From positions 1 to 64,000 of the forward strand of contig NZ_LR732707.1 in assembly GCF_902506555.1 (NCBI RefSeq): a stretch of 64,000 bases of DNA. Reading direction: 5' to 3'. Under the pieces are notes generated by a model. That model did not search any database. It was not told the DNA's origin and saw nothing but the letters and a program-made list of their open reading frames with translations. Positions 14,743 to 24,159 of the stretch are shown in pieces. Position 1 is the first letter of the stretch. The number at the start of each line of letters is the position of its first letter. Made by a program: the position numbers and the translations under genes. Source of the stretch: Sphingorhabdus sp. 109 (GTDB lineage Bacteria; Pseudomonadota; Alphaproteobacteria; Sphingomonadales; Sphingomonadaceae).

Positions 14743-17700
14743 TCAGGTCGGAGCAGCGGTCGAAAACAGACCGTTCCAATATTCTATCGCGCGTCGCTTG
14801 CCCTTATATTCCAATATGGTCAGGGCAGGGATCAGCAATTGCAGGATGATCGCGCCAAACAATACGCCGAAGCCCAGGCTGGCCGACATCGGGATCAGGA
14901 ACTGCGCTTGCAGGCTGGTCTCGAAGGTGATCGGAGCAACGCCGAGAAAGGTGGTCAGCGATGTCAGCATGATCGGCCGGAAGCGCGATTTGGCGCCGGC
15001 GAGTATGGCGTCTTCAATCGCCATGCCGTCGCGCAGATTTTCGTTGATAAAGTCGATCAGAATCAGAGAGCCGTTGACGATCACGCCCGAGAGGGCGATC
15101 ATGCCAAACATGCTCAGCACGCCGATCGGCAGGCCGAGAAGCAGGTGCCCGATCAGTGCGCCGATGATACCGAAAGGGATCACCGTCATGATGATCAGCG
15201 GCTGCACATAAGATCGGAACGGTATCGCGAGCAGCGCATAGATCATCAGCAAAGCAGCGGCGAAAGCGATCCCGAGATCGCCGAAGCTATCGGCCTGTTC
15301 CTGCTGTTCGCCGCCAAAGCTGTAGAGCAGCTGCGGATAATCCGCCTGCAACGCGGGCATGATTTCGTCGGTCAGCGCCTCGGCGATTTCCTGACTGGTG
15401 ACGATATTGGTGTCGATATCGGCGGTCACAGTGGTGATCCGTCTGCCGTCGGTCCGACGGATGATGGCGGGAGCCTGACCAAAAGATACGTCGGCCAATG
15501 TGGCGAGCGGAACTTCGCCGCCCGGAACGCGCACGCGAAAGCGTTCGACGTCGATGATGGAATTGCGCTCTTCTTCCGGCAGACGGATATAGACACGCAT
15601 ATCTTCCTGGCCCCGCTGTACGCGCAGCGCTTCGCTTCCGAAGAAAGCGGCGCGGACCTGAAGCGCGACGTCCTGCAGGGTGACGCCGAGAGACCTGGCT
15701 TCCGGTTTCAGCCGAAGCTGGATTTCTTTCAGGCCCTGATCCTGGTCGCTCTCGATATCGAACACGCCGGCGAAGCGGTTCAGTCTCGCCATGAGTTTGA
15801 TCGACGCGGCTTCCACCACCGCCGGATCGGGATCGGACAGTTGCACGTCCACCGGTGCGCCGATCGATATCAGGTCGGAAGCGAAAACCAGCGAGCGCGC
15901 TTCGTCAATTGGTCCGACATTCTCGCGCCAGGCATTTTCAAAATCCCGCGATGCCAGAGAGCGCTGGTCACCGGGAATGAAGCTGAACTGGATGCTGGCA
16001 ATATTGGTGGCAAAACTGCCCTCCTGGGCATTGGGGCCCGTGCCGCGCGGCTCCTGCCCGACCAGCGTGAATATGCCGCGCAACGGGGACGGTTCATCCT
16101 CTTTCTTTTCCTTTTCGAACCGGGCGTAGGTTTCGCGTCCCTTCTCCTCGATAAACCGCGCCATTTTTTCGGTCTCGGCTATCGTCGTACCGGTCGGCAT
16201 TTCGAGACTGGCCGTGACGACATCGGCCTCGATTGCGGGAAAGAAGGAGTTTTTGATGATACCGGCCGGGACCAGCGATCCAACCAGGATCAGCAGGGCG
16301 ACGCTGCCGGCCAAAATGATGAACGGCATGCGCACCGCATAGCGCACAGCCCGGTCGAGCGGTCCGTCAACAAACCGCTGATATTGCACGTCGACGCTGG
16401 CCTGCACCCGTTCGAAAAACCGAGTGACGGGATTGCGCGTCGGCGCTCCGGGAGGCGGCAAATGGCTGAGGTGATTGGGCAGGATCAGCAGGCTTTCAAC
16501 CAGCGAGAGAAAAAGAACCGAGACCACAACAAGAGGGATGTCGGCCAATATCTTGCCCATGATGCCACCGACCGCAAACAGCGGTGAAAAGGCAGCGACC
16601 GTTGTCAGCACAGCGAAGATTACCGGCATGGTGACCCGTCGCGCACCGGTTACCGCCGCGCCCATTCCGGTGCGCCCTGCTTCCCGGCGGGCATAGACGC
16701 TCTCGCCAACGACAATGGCATCGTCAACCACCAGCCCTAGGGCAAGGATGAAGCCGAACAGGGAGAACATGTTGATGCTCGATCCGGCCAGATCGAGCAG
16801 GAAGATCGCACCGACAAATGTTACGCCTATGCCGAGCGCCGTCCAGGCCGCGAGCCGGATGTCGAGGAACAACGTGAGTGCGATCAGCACCAGAAACAGG
16901 CCAATAGCCGCATTTTCCAGCAGCAGGGTCAGCCGGTCATTCAGCAGTTCGCTATCGTCGCTCCAGATCGCGTAGGAAATGCCCTCGGGCAGCGAATGGG
17001 CAAAGGGGCCCTCAAGATATTCCCGAGTGGCACGGGAGACATCAAGGACGCGCTCGTCACTGGTGCGGAACACCTCGACGAAGGCAACAGGTTTGCCGTT
17101 GTACAGGGAGATAAGGGCAGAATCCTCGAATTCGTCGCGAATATTGGCAATCTGTCCGAGCCGGACCATCGCGCCATTTTCATTGCTGACCAGCACGATA
17201 TCCTCGAAATTCTGCTGGTTGTAATTCTGTCCGATGGTGCGCACGCGCACTTCTTCACTGTCGGTGTCGATCGAGCCGGCGGGGCTGTCCAGGCTACTGG
17301 CGGCAACGGTGCGCGAGATGTCATTGAGCGAGAGGCCAAAGGCCTGCAGCGTGTCCTGGGGCACTTCGATCGACACTTCGTAATCGCGGATGGAGCTGGT
17401 GTCGACGAAGGAGATTTCCGGCAGTGCGGCGAGAGAGTCCTCGAGCCGGTAGGCGGTTTCCTTCAGCGCGCTTTCCGACACGTCACCGAAAATGGCGATG
17501 CGCACGACGCTCTGCCGCGTGGTCAATTCGCGAACGCTGGGTTCTTCGGCATCGTCGGGGAAAGACTGGATCTGATCAATTTCGGCTTTGATGTCATCAA
17601 GCGCCCGGTCGATATCCGTGCCCAGTTCCAGTTCGATCGAAACCGTTCCGATATTTTCGGCCGCACTGGATTTGATCTCTTTGACATTTTCAACTGCTTC

Positions 17701-17979
17701 GACCGCTTCCTCGATTTTCTGGACAATCGACTCCTCGACCTCGTCGGGCGTGGCACCGGGATAGGCCACGCTGACCTGAATCGTGTCGAGGCTGTTCTCC
17801 GCAAACACCTCCTGGACGATCGTACGGTAGGAGGCGATGCCGGCCACGAACAGAAATATCATCAGCAGATTGGCCGCAACGCCGTTGCGCGCCATGAACG
17901 CGACAACGCCGCCTTGCTGCAAGACTTCCTTGCTCGGCTGTTCCGTCTGCGGCAGATCCGGGCTGGATGGTTCTGTCAT
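14743..17979 (-). CDS. RND efflux transporter permease (AcrB/MdtB-like)
   Basis: A 1078-aa inner-membrane pump subunit with the RND layout: N-terminal helix after MARNGVAANLL, periplasmic porter loop, a block of helices including the GLVVDDAIVVGE segment with the acidic pair of the proton relay, a second periplasmic loop, then a second helix block ending near the C-terminus. It drives substrate efflux by proton antiport. Its start overlaps the upstream adaptor gene by 4 bases. Substrates are unknown; the divergent TetR gene suggests inducible drug or solvent efflux. Confidence 0.9.
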   Translation of the reverse strand: MTEPSSPDLPQTEQPSKEVLQQGGVVAFMARNGVAANLLMIFLFVAGIASYRTIVQEVFAENSLDTIQVSVAYPGATPDEVEESIVQKIEEAVEAVENVKEIKSSAAENIGTVSIELELGTDIDRALDDIKAEIDQIQSFPDDAEEPSVRELTTRQSVVRIAIFGDVSESALKETAYRLEDSLAALPEISFVDTSSIRDYEVSIEVPQDTLQAFGLSLNDISRTVAASSLDSPAGSIDTDSEEVRVRTIGQNYNQQNFEDIVLVSNENGAMVRLGQIANIRDEFEDSALISLYNGKPVAFVEVFRTSDERVLDVSRATREYLEGPFAHSLPEGISYAIWSDDSELLNDRLTLLLENAAIGLFLVLIALTLFLDIRLAAWTALGIGVTFVGAIFLLDLAGSSINMFSLFGFILALGLVVDDAIVVGESVYARREAGRTGMGAAVTGARRVTMPVIFAVLTTVAAFSPLFAVGGIMGKILADIPLVVVSVLFLSLVESLLILPNHLSHLPPPGAPTRNPVTRFFERVQASVDVQYQRFVDGPLDRAVRYAVRMPFIILAGSVALLILVGSLVPAGIIKNSFFPAIEADVVTASLEMPTGTTIAETEKMARFIEEKGRETYARFEKEKKEDEPSPLRGIFTLVGQEPRGTGPNAQEGSFATNIASIQFSFIPGDQRSLASRDFENAWRENVGPIDEARSLVFASDLISIGAPVDVQLSDPDPAVVEAASIKLMARLNRFAGVFDIESDQDQGLKEIQLRLKPEARSLGVTLQDVALQVRAAFFGSEALRVQRGQEDMRVYIRLPEEERNSIIDVERFRVRVPGGEVPLATLADVSFGQAPAIIRRTDGRRITTVTADIDTNIVTSQEIAEALTDEIMPALQADYPQLLYSFGGEQQEQADSFGDLGIAFAAALLMIYALLAIPFRSYVQPLIIMTVIPFGIIGALIGHLLLGLPIGVLSMFGMIALSGVIVNGSLILIDFINENLRDGMAIEDAILAGAKSRFRPIMLTSLTTFLGVAPITFETSLQAQFLIPMSASLGFGVLFGAIILQLLIPALTILEYKGKRRAIEYWNGLFSTAAPT

Positions 17980-19328
17980 TTAACCGCTTCGGCCTTCGGT
18001 TTCGCTGCGGTGGCGGTTGTCTGCGCAGCGGCAATCCTGACGCGCAGGCCTTCCGTCGCAACCTTCAGATTGCCGGTTACGGCAACCGGATCGGGACCCA
18101 GACCACGCGTGCTGATCAGCGCGCTTGTTTCGGTTCGCTGATAGATTTCCACCGTGACGATATGCAATTTTCCGTCCCGCACCAGCCAGACCTGGTTGTC
18201 CGCTTGCAGGGCGGCCAGCGGCAGCACGGCATATTCTTCCAGCGCCCGGCCGTTGATTTCTGTTTCGACAAAACTGCCGACGAACAGTGGCGGTGCGGAA
18301 GATGCCGTGGCCGACTTCCCGCTATTTTCCGCAACAGCCGCCGGTGCGCCGCCCCGCAACGGGTTGGGAATGCGCAAATAGACGTCGATCGTACGGGTCT
18401 GCGGATTGAGCACGCCGTTGACACGGTCGACATAGGCGGGCCAACGATAGCGGATCCCGCCATAGTCGGAATATATCGAGGCCTGGATCCGGTTTCCGGA
18501 ACCTGCACGGAACAATTGCGGAATGAGCGCTGCATCCTGTTCGGAAAGCGGGATCACCGCTTCATAATCGGCGGTTCCTACCAGTGATCCCAGCGCCTGG
18601 CCGGGCTGTACATAGCTGCCCACCGCGATGTCCTCGGTGCGGACGATGCCGGAAAATGGCGCGCGCACCACGGTGCGGCGCAGGGCTGTCTGCGCATTGG
18701 CCAAATTGGCCTGTGCCCTTCGCAAACCGGCCCGCGCGGACTGTAGTTGCGGCTCTCTTGTCGCCAAACTGTTGGTAGCAATATTCTGGCGGGCCGGCGG
18801 TCCGTCATCAGCCGCTTTTTGCGCCAGTGCATCCGGGGGAAGAATTCTGGCTGCATAGTCGCTTTTGTCGACGCTGGCATAAGCATTGCCGCCACTGACA
18901 GCGCGCCGCTGGAAACGGTCGAGCTCGGCTTTGGCGAGTGCGACTTCCTCTTGCGCCTGCAGGACGGAGATGCCTTGGGATGCAACATCGGCCTGCGCGG
19001 TCTGCACCGCGTTGCGGTAGTCCGATGTATCGATGCGAAACAGCACCGCGCCGCGGGCGATGCGCTGGCCTTCCCGCAGGTCAGGATTGACATAGACCAG
19101 CTTGCCGGCGACCTCAGAGGCCAGAGTCAGCTCTTCCCGGGCACGGACGGTACCCGCGCCCCTGACCATCAGATTACCCGAACGGATTTCCAGCTTTTCG
19201 GCCTGTACCAGCGGAACGAGATCCTCCGGCGGCTTTTCTGCCGGTTCGGAACGGAGCAGGATCAGGACCGCGGCGATCAGAATCGCTCCGAGCAGGATCA
19301 GGCCGCCGACTACGCGTTGCCTTTGCAC
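17976..19328 (-). CDS. RND efflux periplasmic adaptor subunit (MFP/HlyD type)
   Basis: A 450-aa membrane-fusion protein. It has an N-terminal membrane anchor (VVGGLILLGAILIAAVLIL), a lipoyl-like half motif around VRAREELTLASEVAGKLVYV, a long helical hairpin, the return lipoyl half with VVRAPFSGIVRTEDIAVGSYVQPGQ, and a beta-barrel plus membrane-proximal domain. The hairpin is longer than usual because of an insert with KSDYAARILPPDALAQKAADD. It bridges the RND pump and the outer-membrane channel encoded on either side of it. Confidence 0.9.
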   Translation of the reverse strand: MQRQRVVGGLILLGAILIAAVLILLRSEPAEKPPEDLVPLVQAEKLEIRSGNLMVRGAGTVRAREELTLASEVAGKLVYVNPDLREGQRIARGAVLFRIDTSDYRNAVQTAQADVASQGISVLQAQEEVALAKAELDRFQRRAVSGGNAYASVDKSDYAARILPPDALAQKAADDGPPARQNIATNSLATREPQLQSARAGLRRAQANLANAQTALRRTVVRAPFSGIVRTEDIAVGSYVQPGQALGSLVGTADYEAVIPLSEQDAALIPQLFRAGSGNRIQASIYSDYGGIRYRWPAYVDRVNGVLNPQTRTIDVYLRIPNPLRGGAPAAVAENSGKSATASSAPPLFVGSFVETEINGRALEEYAVLPLAALQADNQVWLVRDGKLHIVTVEIYQRTETSALISTRGLGPDPVAVTGNLKVATEGLRVRIAAAQTTATAAKPKAEAVK

Positions 19329-20810
19329 TTAATTTTCTCCCTCAATGGCTGGAGGTTCGGCCATGATATCCGGTGCCGGCGGTGTATCGTCCCAGCTGCC
19401 GCCTAGCGCCCGGTGTATGCCAAGCCGCGCCAGTGCCACGTCACGCGCTGCGGACGAAAGCGATGATTCCACCTGAAATTGCGCCCGCAACGCATCGAGA
19501 TAGTCGACATAGCTGCCGACACCGGTGGCAAAGCGGCGGGATTGCAGAGCGGCAGCGGCCTCGGTCTCGTCGCGTTGCGAGAACAGGAAACGGTAACGCT
19601 GCCGTTCTTCCTCATAACGTTCGATCGCTGTGGTAACTTCCTGATAGGCGGTCAGAACCGTGCGGGCATAAACCGCTGTCTGCTGCGCATATTCTGCATC
19701 TGCTATCTCGATATTGGCCCGTATCCGCCCACCCTGGAACAGCGGAGCGGTCAGGCCGGCCCCGAGATTCAGTACCCATTTGTCGAATATGTCGAGCACC
19801 CCAGGTGGCGATCCGGCCTGGCTGCCGGTGCCGGCGGAAAGGCTGATCGCGGGAAAAAGTTCCGCCCGCCGCGCGCCCAGATTATACCGCGCTGCCTCGA
19901 GCCGCTGGCTCTCTGCAAAAACATCCGGCCGCTGGGCCAGCAGGTCGATTGGCAGGCCTGCGGGGACCGGATCGAAAGCCAGTTTGGGAGTCAGATTCCG
20001 GCCGATGAGGTCATCCATATCATTGGAATACCGGCCGACCAACACAGCCAGCTGTCCCTCGGTCGCGGCCAGCTGGCTTTCCCGCTGCGGCAGACCGGCC
20101 TGCACATTGCGGAAGTCCTGTCGCACCTGATAGAGTTCGAAGGAGGTGATCAGGCCGCGGCTGTAGCGGTTTTCGCTCTGTTCGACCCGGTCGCCGAGTA
20201 CATCGATAATCCGGGTGGTCAGCGCAATCTGGTGGCGCGCGTCGACAATGTCAAAATAGCTGGTAATGACTTCCGCCATGACCGCCAGACGCGCGGCCTG
20301 CAAATCGGCGGCCGAGGCGATGGCATCGGCGCGGCCAGCCCGCGCATCATTGCGCAGTTTGCCCCAAATATCCAGTTCATAGGAAAAGGCGAGGCTGGAT
20401 GAATAGGTTTCGCTCTGCAGCCGCGCGCCGCCGGCGATCGCGCTAAAGCTGGTGCCGGCCGTCGGCGAATCCGAATAGCTGCTGTCCAGTCCGGCACTGA
20501 TCTGCGGGAACAGGCCGCTTTTCGAGATACGCGCCCGCGCTTCGGCGGCGCGCAATCTGGCCGATGCTTCCGCCAGATCGAGATTCCTGCTCAGCGCTTG
20601 GTCCAGCAGATTGTCGAGTACCGGATCCTCGAAGGAAGCCCACCAGCGGGCGGACTCATAGGGGGTGCCGGATTCGCTCTGGTCAAAAGCTACAGGCATG
20701 GCGGCGTTGATGGCGGGCGCCGTCGATTCGGGGGCCATGCTTACGCAGCCGTTGGTCGCGAAAAGCATCGCAACCAGCATGAATCGGGAATTGGTGAATC
20801 GATTCTTCAA
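19329..20810 (-). CDS. RND efflux outer-membrane lipoprotein, NodT/OprM family
   Basis: A TolC-like channel with two OEP domains (about residues 60-260 and 270-470) and a lipobox LFATNGC, so it is probably acylated. The frame stays open up to an ATG at 20885, but that codon would sit upstream of the expected transcription start and inside the TetR operator. I therefore take the TTG at 20810, which gives a proper lipoprotein signal peptide (MKNRFTNSRFMLVAML). It is first in the three-gene efflux operon, with no gap to the adaptor gene. Confidence 0.85.
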   Translation of the reverse strand: MKNRFTNSRFMLVAMLFATNGCVSMAPESTAPAINAAMPVAFDQSESGTPYESARWWASFEDPVLDNLLDQALSRNLDLAEASARLRAAEARARISKSGLFPQISAGLDSSYSDSPTAGTSFSAIAGGARLQSETYSSSLAFSYELDIWGKLRNDARAGRADAIASAADLQAARLAVMAEVITSYFDIVDARHQIALTTRIIDVLGDRVEQSENRYSRGLITSFELYQVRQDFRNVQAGLPQRESQLAATEGQLAVLVGRYSNDMDDLIGRNLTPKLAFDPVPAGLPIDLLAQRPDVFAESQRLEAARYNLGARRAELFPAISLSAGTGSQAGSPPGVLDIFDKWVLNLGAGLTAPLFQGGRIRANIEIADAEYAQQTAVYARTVLTAYQEVTTAIERYEEERQRYRFLFSQRDETEAAAALQSRRFATGVGSYVDYLDALRAQFQVESSLSSAARDVALARLGIHRALGGSWDDTPPAPDIMAEPPAIEGEN

Positions 20811-20854
20811 GGAGACATCCGGGGTTTGACCAGCTTGGACTTTACCAAGCCTCG

Positions 20855-20910
20855 ATAATATGTCATCAAAGAAAATGAACGTCAACGTTTAATTTGAACG
20901 CTATCGTTCA
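20855..20910 (-). promoter_or_regulatory. Efflux promoter with two tandem TetR operators
   Basis: Two 6-4-6 inverted repeats lie 19 bases apart: TGAACGTCAACGTTTA (20876-20891, one mismatch) and TGAACGCTATCGTTCA (20895-20910, perfect). On the minus strand a -35-like TTGACG at 20885-20880 overlaps the first, and a -10-like CATATT/TATTAT lies at 20862-20855. Binding of the divergent TetR protein would block the efflux promoter. The assignment to that regulator is inferred from position. Confidence 0.7.
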
Positions 20911-20946
20911 TTATATTGGTCGCGTCGAATATGGAAGGAAACGGCC

Positions 20947-21582
20947 GTGGAAAGCACGGATATTGTAAAAGAGCGCGCGGATCGGCCCTCAAGCCAGCGT
21001 AAAATTGCCAAGATCCTCGCTGCTGCGCGCACGGAATTTTTTGCCAACGGCTTTTCCGGAGCGAGCATCGAATCGATTGCAGCGCTCGCCGAAGTTTCGA
21101 AAGTGACCGTTTACAACTGGTTCAGCACCAAGGAAAATCTGTTTGCAGAAGTGGTAAAGGCGGAATGTCGCCATATGAGTGAGAGTCTGGTCGGCGAGAA
21201 TTCGAAGACCCGCAGCCTGCGCGAAACCCTGATTGCTGTGGCCGAGCGCATGTTGGATTCGCTGACGAAAGAGGAGAAGGTTCGCTTCGACCGTGTTCTG
21301 GCTGCAGAAGTTGACCGGGACCCCAGAATTGGCCAGTTTTTTCTCGACAACGGTCCCCGCACGATATTGCAAAATATCGTCAATCTGCTCAAAATTTCGC
21401 AGAAAAAAGGCGAAATCCAGAGCAACGACCTGACCTCCTCGGCGGAAATGTTCGTCAGCCTGGTGATGGGGCGGATCGATCTGTTTCTCCGCTATGGCGA
21501 GAATATCAAGCTGACCGCAGCGCAAAAACGGGAAAGGGCCAGAAAAGCCGTCGATGCCTGGATGCAAATCCACCAGATATAA
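20947..21582 (+). CDS. TetR/AcrR-family repressor of the efflux operon
   Basis: A 211-aa regulator. The N-terminal helix-turn-helix reads KILAAARTEFFANGFSGASIESIAALAEVSKVTVYNWF, followed by a variable ligand-binding domain. It starts at a GTG with GGAAGGA 7-8 bases upstream and is transcribed away from the RND operon. The 130-base region between them carries two tandem palindromes, the standard autoregulated repressor layout. The inducer cannot be predicted. Confidence 0.88.
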   Translation: MESTDIVKERADRPSSQRKIAKILAAARTEFFANGFSGASIESIAALAEVSKVTVYNWFSTKENLFAEVVKAECRHMSESLVGENSKTRSLRETLIAVAERMLDSLTKEEKVRFDRVLAAEVDRDPRIGQFFLDNGPRTILQNIVNLLKISQKKGEIQSNDLTSSAEMFVSLVMGRIDLFLRYGENIKLTAAQKRERARKAVDAWMQIHQI

Positions 21583-21596
21583 AGAGTTCCCGCGCC

Positions 21597-22247
21597 TTAT
21601 TCGCGAACCGCTCGTAGCGCCGCTCCGGCGGCAAGCGGTGTGATCGCGACCAGCAATAACGAGATAGCGGACAAAAACAGCAAAGCGCTGGTGCCTTGTG
21701 CGGAAAGACTGCCCGCACCGAAGATCAGCAGCGGAATTGCCAGCGGTACCAGCAGCAGCCCACCCAGCGCGCCCGCGCCTTTCAGCCCGGCGGTCAGCGC
21801 AGCGATCATCACGGCCAGACCGGCAAGAGCCGGTGTCGCAATTGCGAGGCTCGCCAGCAATGTACCGAGAGCGGGCCCCTCCAGCCCCATCAATCCGCTG
21901 GCCAGAAAAGCGGCGAGCAGCAGCGGTGGGCCGAAAGCCAGCCAGTGCGAGATCAGCCGCGCGGCAGCGATCATCTCGTCGGACAGGCCGCGTACAATCA
22001 TTTGGTCATAGACGCCATTTTCCAGATCGGGCTGGATCAGCCGGTCGAGCGGTAACAGGGTAGCCAGCAAGGCGGCGATCCACAATATCCCGCCGCCGGT
22101 CTGCAGCAGCAATGCGCGGTCCGGGCCGACGGCGAAGGGAAATAGCGTCGCGGCCGAGAGATAGAATATCACCGGCAGCCAGGTCCCGCCGCTGGCGTAG
22201 CTCTGCCGGACATCGCGCCAAATGATCGAGGCGATGCTGCCGGTCAC
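21597..22247 (-). CDS. ccmB: Heme exporter protein CcmB
   Basis: A 216-aa permease of the CcmAB complex in cytochrome c maturation system I. The start is a GTG at 22247 that overlaps the ccmA stop (GTGA); the frame extends further upstream but only inside ccmA. It has about six transmembrane helices, and LPLDRLIQPDLENGVYDQM is the conserved early cytoplasmic motif of CcmB. CcmC to CcmH are not encoded nearby. The pair is thought to release holo-CcmE from CcmC rather than to export heme itself. Confidence 0.9.
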   Translation of the reverse strand: MTGSIASIIWRDVRQSYASGGTWLPVIFYLSAATLFPFAVGPDRALLLQTGGGILWIAALLATLLPLDRLIQPDLENGVYDQMIVRGLSDEMIAAARLISHWLAFGPPLLLAAFLASGLMGLEGPALGTLLASLAIATPALAGLAVMIAALTAGLKGAGALGGLLLVPLAIPLLIFGAGSLSAQGTSALLFLSAISLLLVAITPLAAGAALRAVRE

Positions 22248-22870
22248 GAATATGCCTCCAGTTCTTCCAGTGGCTCGAGCGCCAGCGTGCAATCGAAGGC
22301 AATCGGCAAAGGGATATGGCTGGCCGCGAGAATGATCCCATCATGGTCAAGATGGCTTTGCAGCACCCGTCCGAGCTGCTCTACCGAAGCGGTATCGAGT
22401 CCATTGGCCGGTTCGTCGAGCAGCCATAGTTTCGCATCCGCCAGATAGGTGCGCGCCAGCCGCGCTCTCTGCCTCTGTCCGGTGGAAAAATAGCGCACCG
22501 GCACTTCCGCCAGATGGCTTAGGCCTGCGCGCTCCATCGCCCCTGCCGTAGCTGCCCTGTCCTTACCGTCCAGTTTCGCCCAGAAGCCAAGCGCCTGCTC
22601 GAGCGGCAAATGTTCATCCAGCGCCAGCCGGTCGTCGCACAGGGCTTTGGTCTCCGGCGCATTGCAGATTCCTGCCACTGGCTCTAGCAGCCCGGCGAGC
22701 AGTCGCAACAGGCTCGATTTGCCGACACCATTGGGGCCGGTCAGCAATCCTGCCTGGCCCGGTTCCAGCGTGAAATTCAGATTGCGAAACAATGTGCGCT
22801 CGCCGCGCACACAGTCGAGGGACTCGGCGACCAGACGATTATTGCTTCCGGTTGACTGGCTCTTGCTCAT
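22244..22870 (-). CDS. ccmA: Cytochrome c biogenesis ATP-binding protein CcmA
   Basis: A 208-aa ABC ATPase. Walker A is GPNGVGKS at residues 45-52, the signature is FSTGQRQRARLAR, a CcmA-typical variant, and Walker B with D-loop is LWLLDEPANGLD. It energises the CcmB permease encoded immediately downstream with a 4-base overlap. It diverges from phhB, leaving 53 bases for both promoters. Confidence 0.92.
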   Translation of the reverse strand: MSKSQSTGSNNRLVAESLDCVRGERTLFRNLNFTLEPGQAGLLTGPNGVGKSSLLRLLAGLLEPVAGICNAPETKALCDDRLALDEHLPLEQALGFWAKLDGKDRAATAGAMERAGLSHLAEVPVRYFSTGQRQRARLARTYLADAKLWLLDEPANGLDTASVEQLGRVLQSHLDHDGIILAASHIPLPIAFDCTLALEPLEELEAYS

Positions 22871-22923
22871 TGCACAGACTTAAGACATGAATTGGTAAGA
22901 AAGCCAAGCAAGGAGCGATAATT

Positions 22924-23220
22924 ATGGTGGCGCAACTGACTGAAGACGAGCGCGAGGCGCTGCTCGCCGAGCTGTCGGACTGGCAATATGACGAGGAACG
23001 CGATGCGATCAGCCGTTCGTTTAAATTTGCCGATTTCACCGAGGCCTTTGCTTTCATGACCCGCGTTGCCCTGCACGCGGAAAAGGCCGATCACCATCCC
23101 GAATGGTTCAATGTCTATAACCGGGTCGATATCCTGCTCACGACACATGATGCGGGCAACAATGGCGGATTGTCGCAGCGCGATGGCGAACTGGCCCGGA
23201 CAATCGAAAAAATGCTCTAG
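22924..23220 (+). CDS. phhB: Pterin-4a-carbinolamine dehydratase
   Basis: A 98-aa enzyme that dehydrates 4a-hydroxytetrahydropterin during aromatic amino acid hydroxylation. The active-site run [18 protein letters not shown] carries the conserved His-His and Trp, and the length is typical of DCoH-like proteins. GGAGCGATAATT precedes the ATG. No phenylalanine hydroxylase gene is in the window. Its stop overlaps the convergent SDR gene by 4 bases. Confidence 0.92.
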   Translation: MVAQLTEDEREALLAELSDWQYDEERDAISRSFKFADFTEAFAFMTRVALHAEKADHHPEWFNVYNRVDILLTTHDAGNNGGLSQRDGELARTIEKML

Positions 23221-24050
23221 TTTTTGGATTCCGCTCCGGCAAGCACATCCCCCATGTCGGCGAGCTGGGCCTGCTGCTTGCGCAAACGTCCCGGCATCCA
23301 GCGTGCGGCAAAGGCCAGTTGCTTGGCCATTTTGTTGACCGGCGTATGGACCTTTTCGCCGTGCACGGCCTCCCAGGCTGCCGGACCGATGATCGAAACG
23401 GGGCTGACCATCACGCCGGCCTCTTCCAGCCGTTCCTTGCCGGTCTGATTGGTGCCTTCAACGACGTTCGAGATGATATTGGTGTCGACAAAGCCCGGCA
23501 TCAGCGACCGGGATTTTATGCCATGTTTGCGCAATTCGATATCGTGCGATTCAGCCAGCCCGCGCACTGCAAACTTGGTTGCGCTATAGACGCTCAGATC
23601 CGCGACACCGTAAATGCCGGCGGCCGAGGCGGTGTAGAGAATGCAGCTGTCCGGGGTGTTCTTGAGCATCTCGAAACAGGCACGTGTCCCGCTGATAACG
23701 CCGGTCAGGTTGATCGCGATCATCAGATCGATATCTTCGTCCGGCATCTGCTCGATCGGGCCGCCTTCGCCAATGCCGGCATTGTTGAACAGGACATTCA
23801 TCCGGCCACCGGTAATCGCGCCAAATTCGGCAACCGCCTGCTTCCATTGCGCGCGATCGGTGACGTCCAGCTTGTGGGTCGAGCTTTGTCCTTCGGGGAG
23901 GAGCGCTGCCGTTTCGGCCATGCCTGCATCATTGATATCGGCAATTCCGATAAACCAGCCCCGCTCGGCGAAATAGCGACCGACTTCGCGACCAAGGCCG
24001 GAGGCGCCGCCGGTGATGAAGATCGTCTTTTGCCCAGTTTGATAGCCCAT
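23217..24050 (-). CDS. Short-chain dehydrogenase/reductase
   Basis: A 277-aa classical SDR. The cofactor loop is [10 protein letters not shown] (about 13-22), the NNAG motif is present, and the catalytic Ser, Tyr and Lys are readable in TASAAGIYG and [12 protein letters not shown]. The Asp in IADIND after the second strand suggests NAD preference. The C-terminal region is basic and longer than the minimal fold. Substrate is unknown. A 16-base palindrome about 50 bases upstream may be its operator. Confidence 0.85.
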   Translation of the reverse strand: MGYQTGQKTIFITGGASGLGREVGRYFAERGWFIGIADINDAGMAETAALLPEGQSSTHKLDVTDRAQWKQAVAEFGAITGGRMNVLFNNAGIGEGGPIEQMPDEDIDLMIAINLTGVISGTRACFEMLKNTPDSCILYTASAAGIYGVADLSVYSATKFAVRGLAESHDIELRKHGIKSRSLMPGFVDTNIISNVVEGTNQTGKERLEEAGVMVSPVSIIGPAAWEAVHGEKVHTPVNKMAKQLAFAARWMPGRLRKQQAQLADMGDVLAGAESKN

Positions 24051-24099
24051 GAATCCGCTCCCACGTCGTTATTAACATTGATGTTCATTCGAGCGGTTT

Positions 24100-24115
24100 T
24101 TGACGCGAACGTCAA
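24100..24115. promoter_or_regulatory. Perfect 6-4-6 palindrome upstream of SDR
   Basis: TTGACGCGAACGTCAA has two perfectly complementary 6-base arms around CGAA. It lies in the divergent space between the SDR (start 24050) and the ABC ATPase (start 24160), the size and geometry of a TetR- or MerR-type operator. No matching regulator gene is adjacent. Confidence 0.45.
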
Positions 24116-24159
24116 GTGAAGTTGGACATGCGCGGCAAAGCGCGTCACTATATCGGCCT

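Noticed and set aside
14599-16587. A 662-codon plus-strand frame opposite the RND permease gene
   Set aside because: The minus strand carries full RND motifs; the plus-strand product is Arg/Gln/Asp-rich with no recognisable domain.
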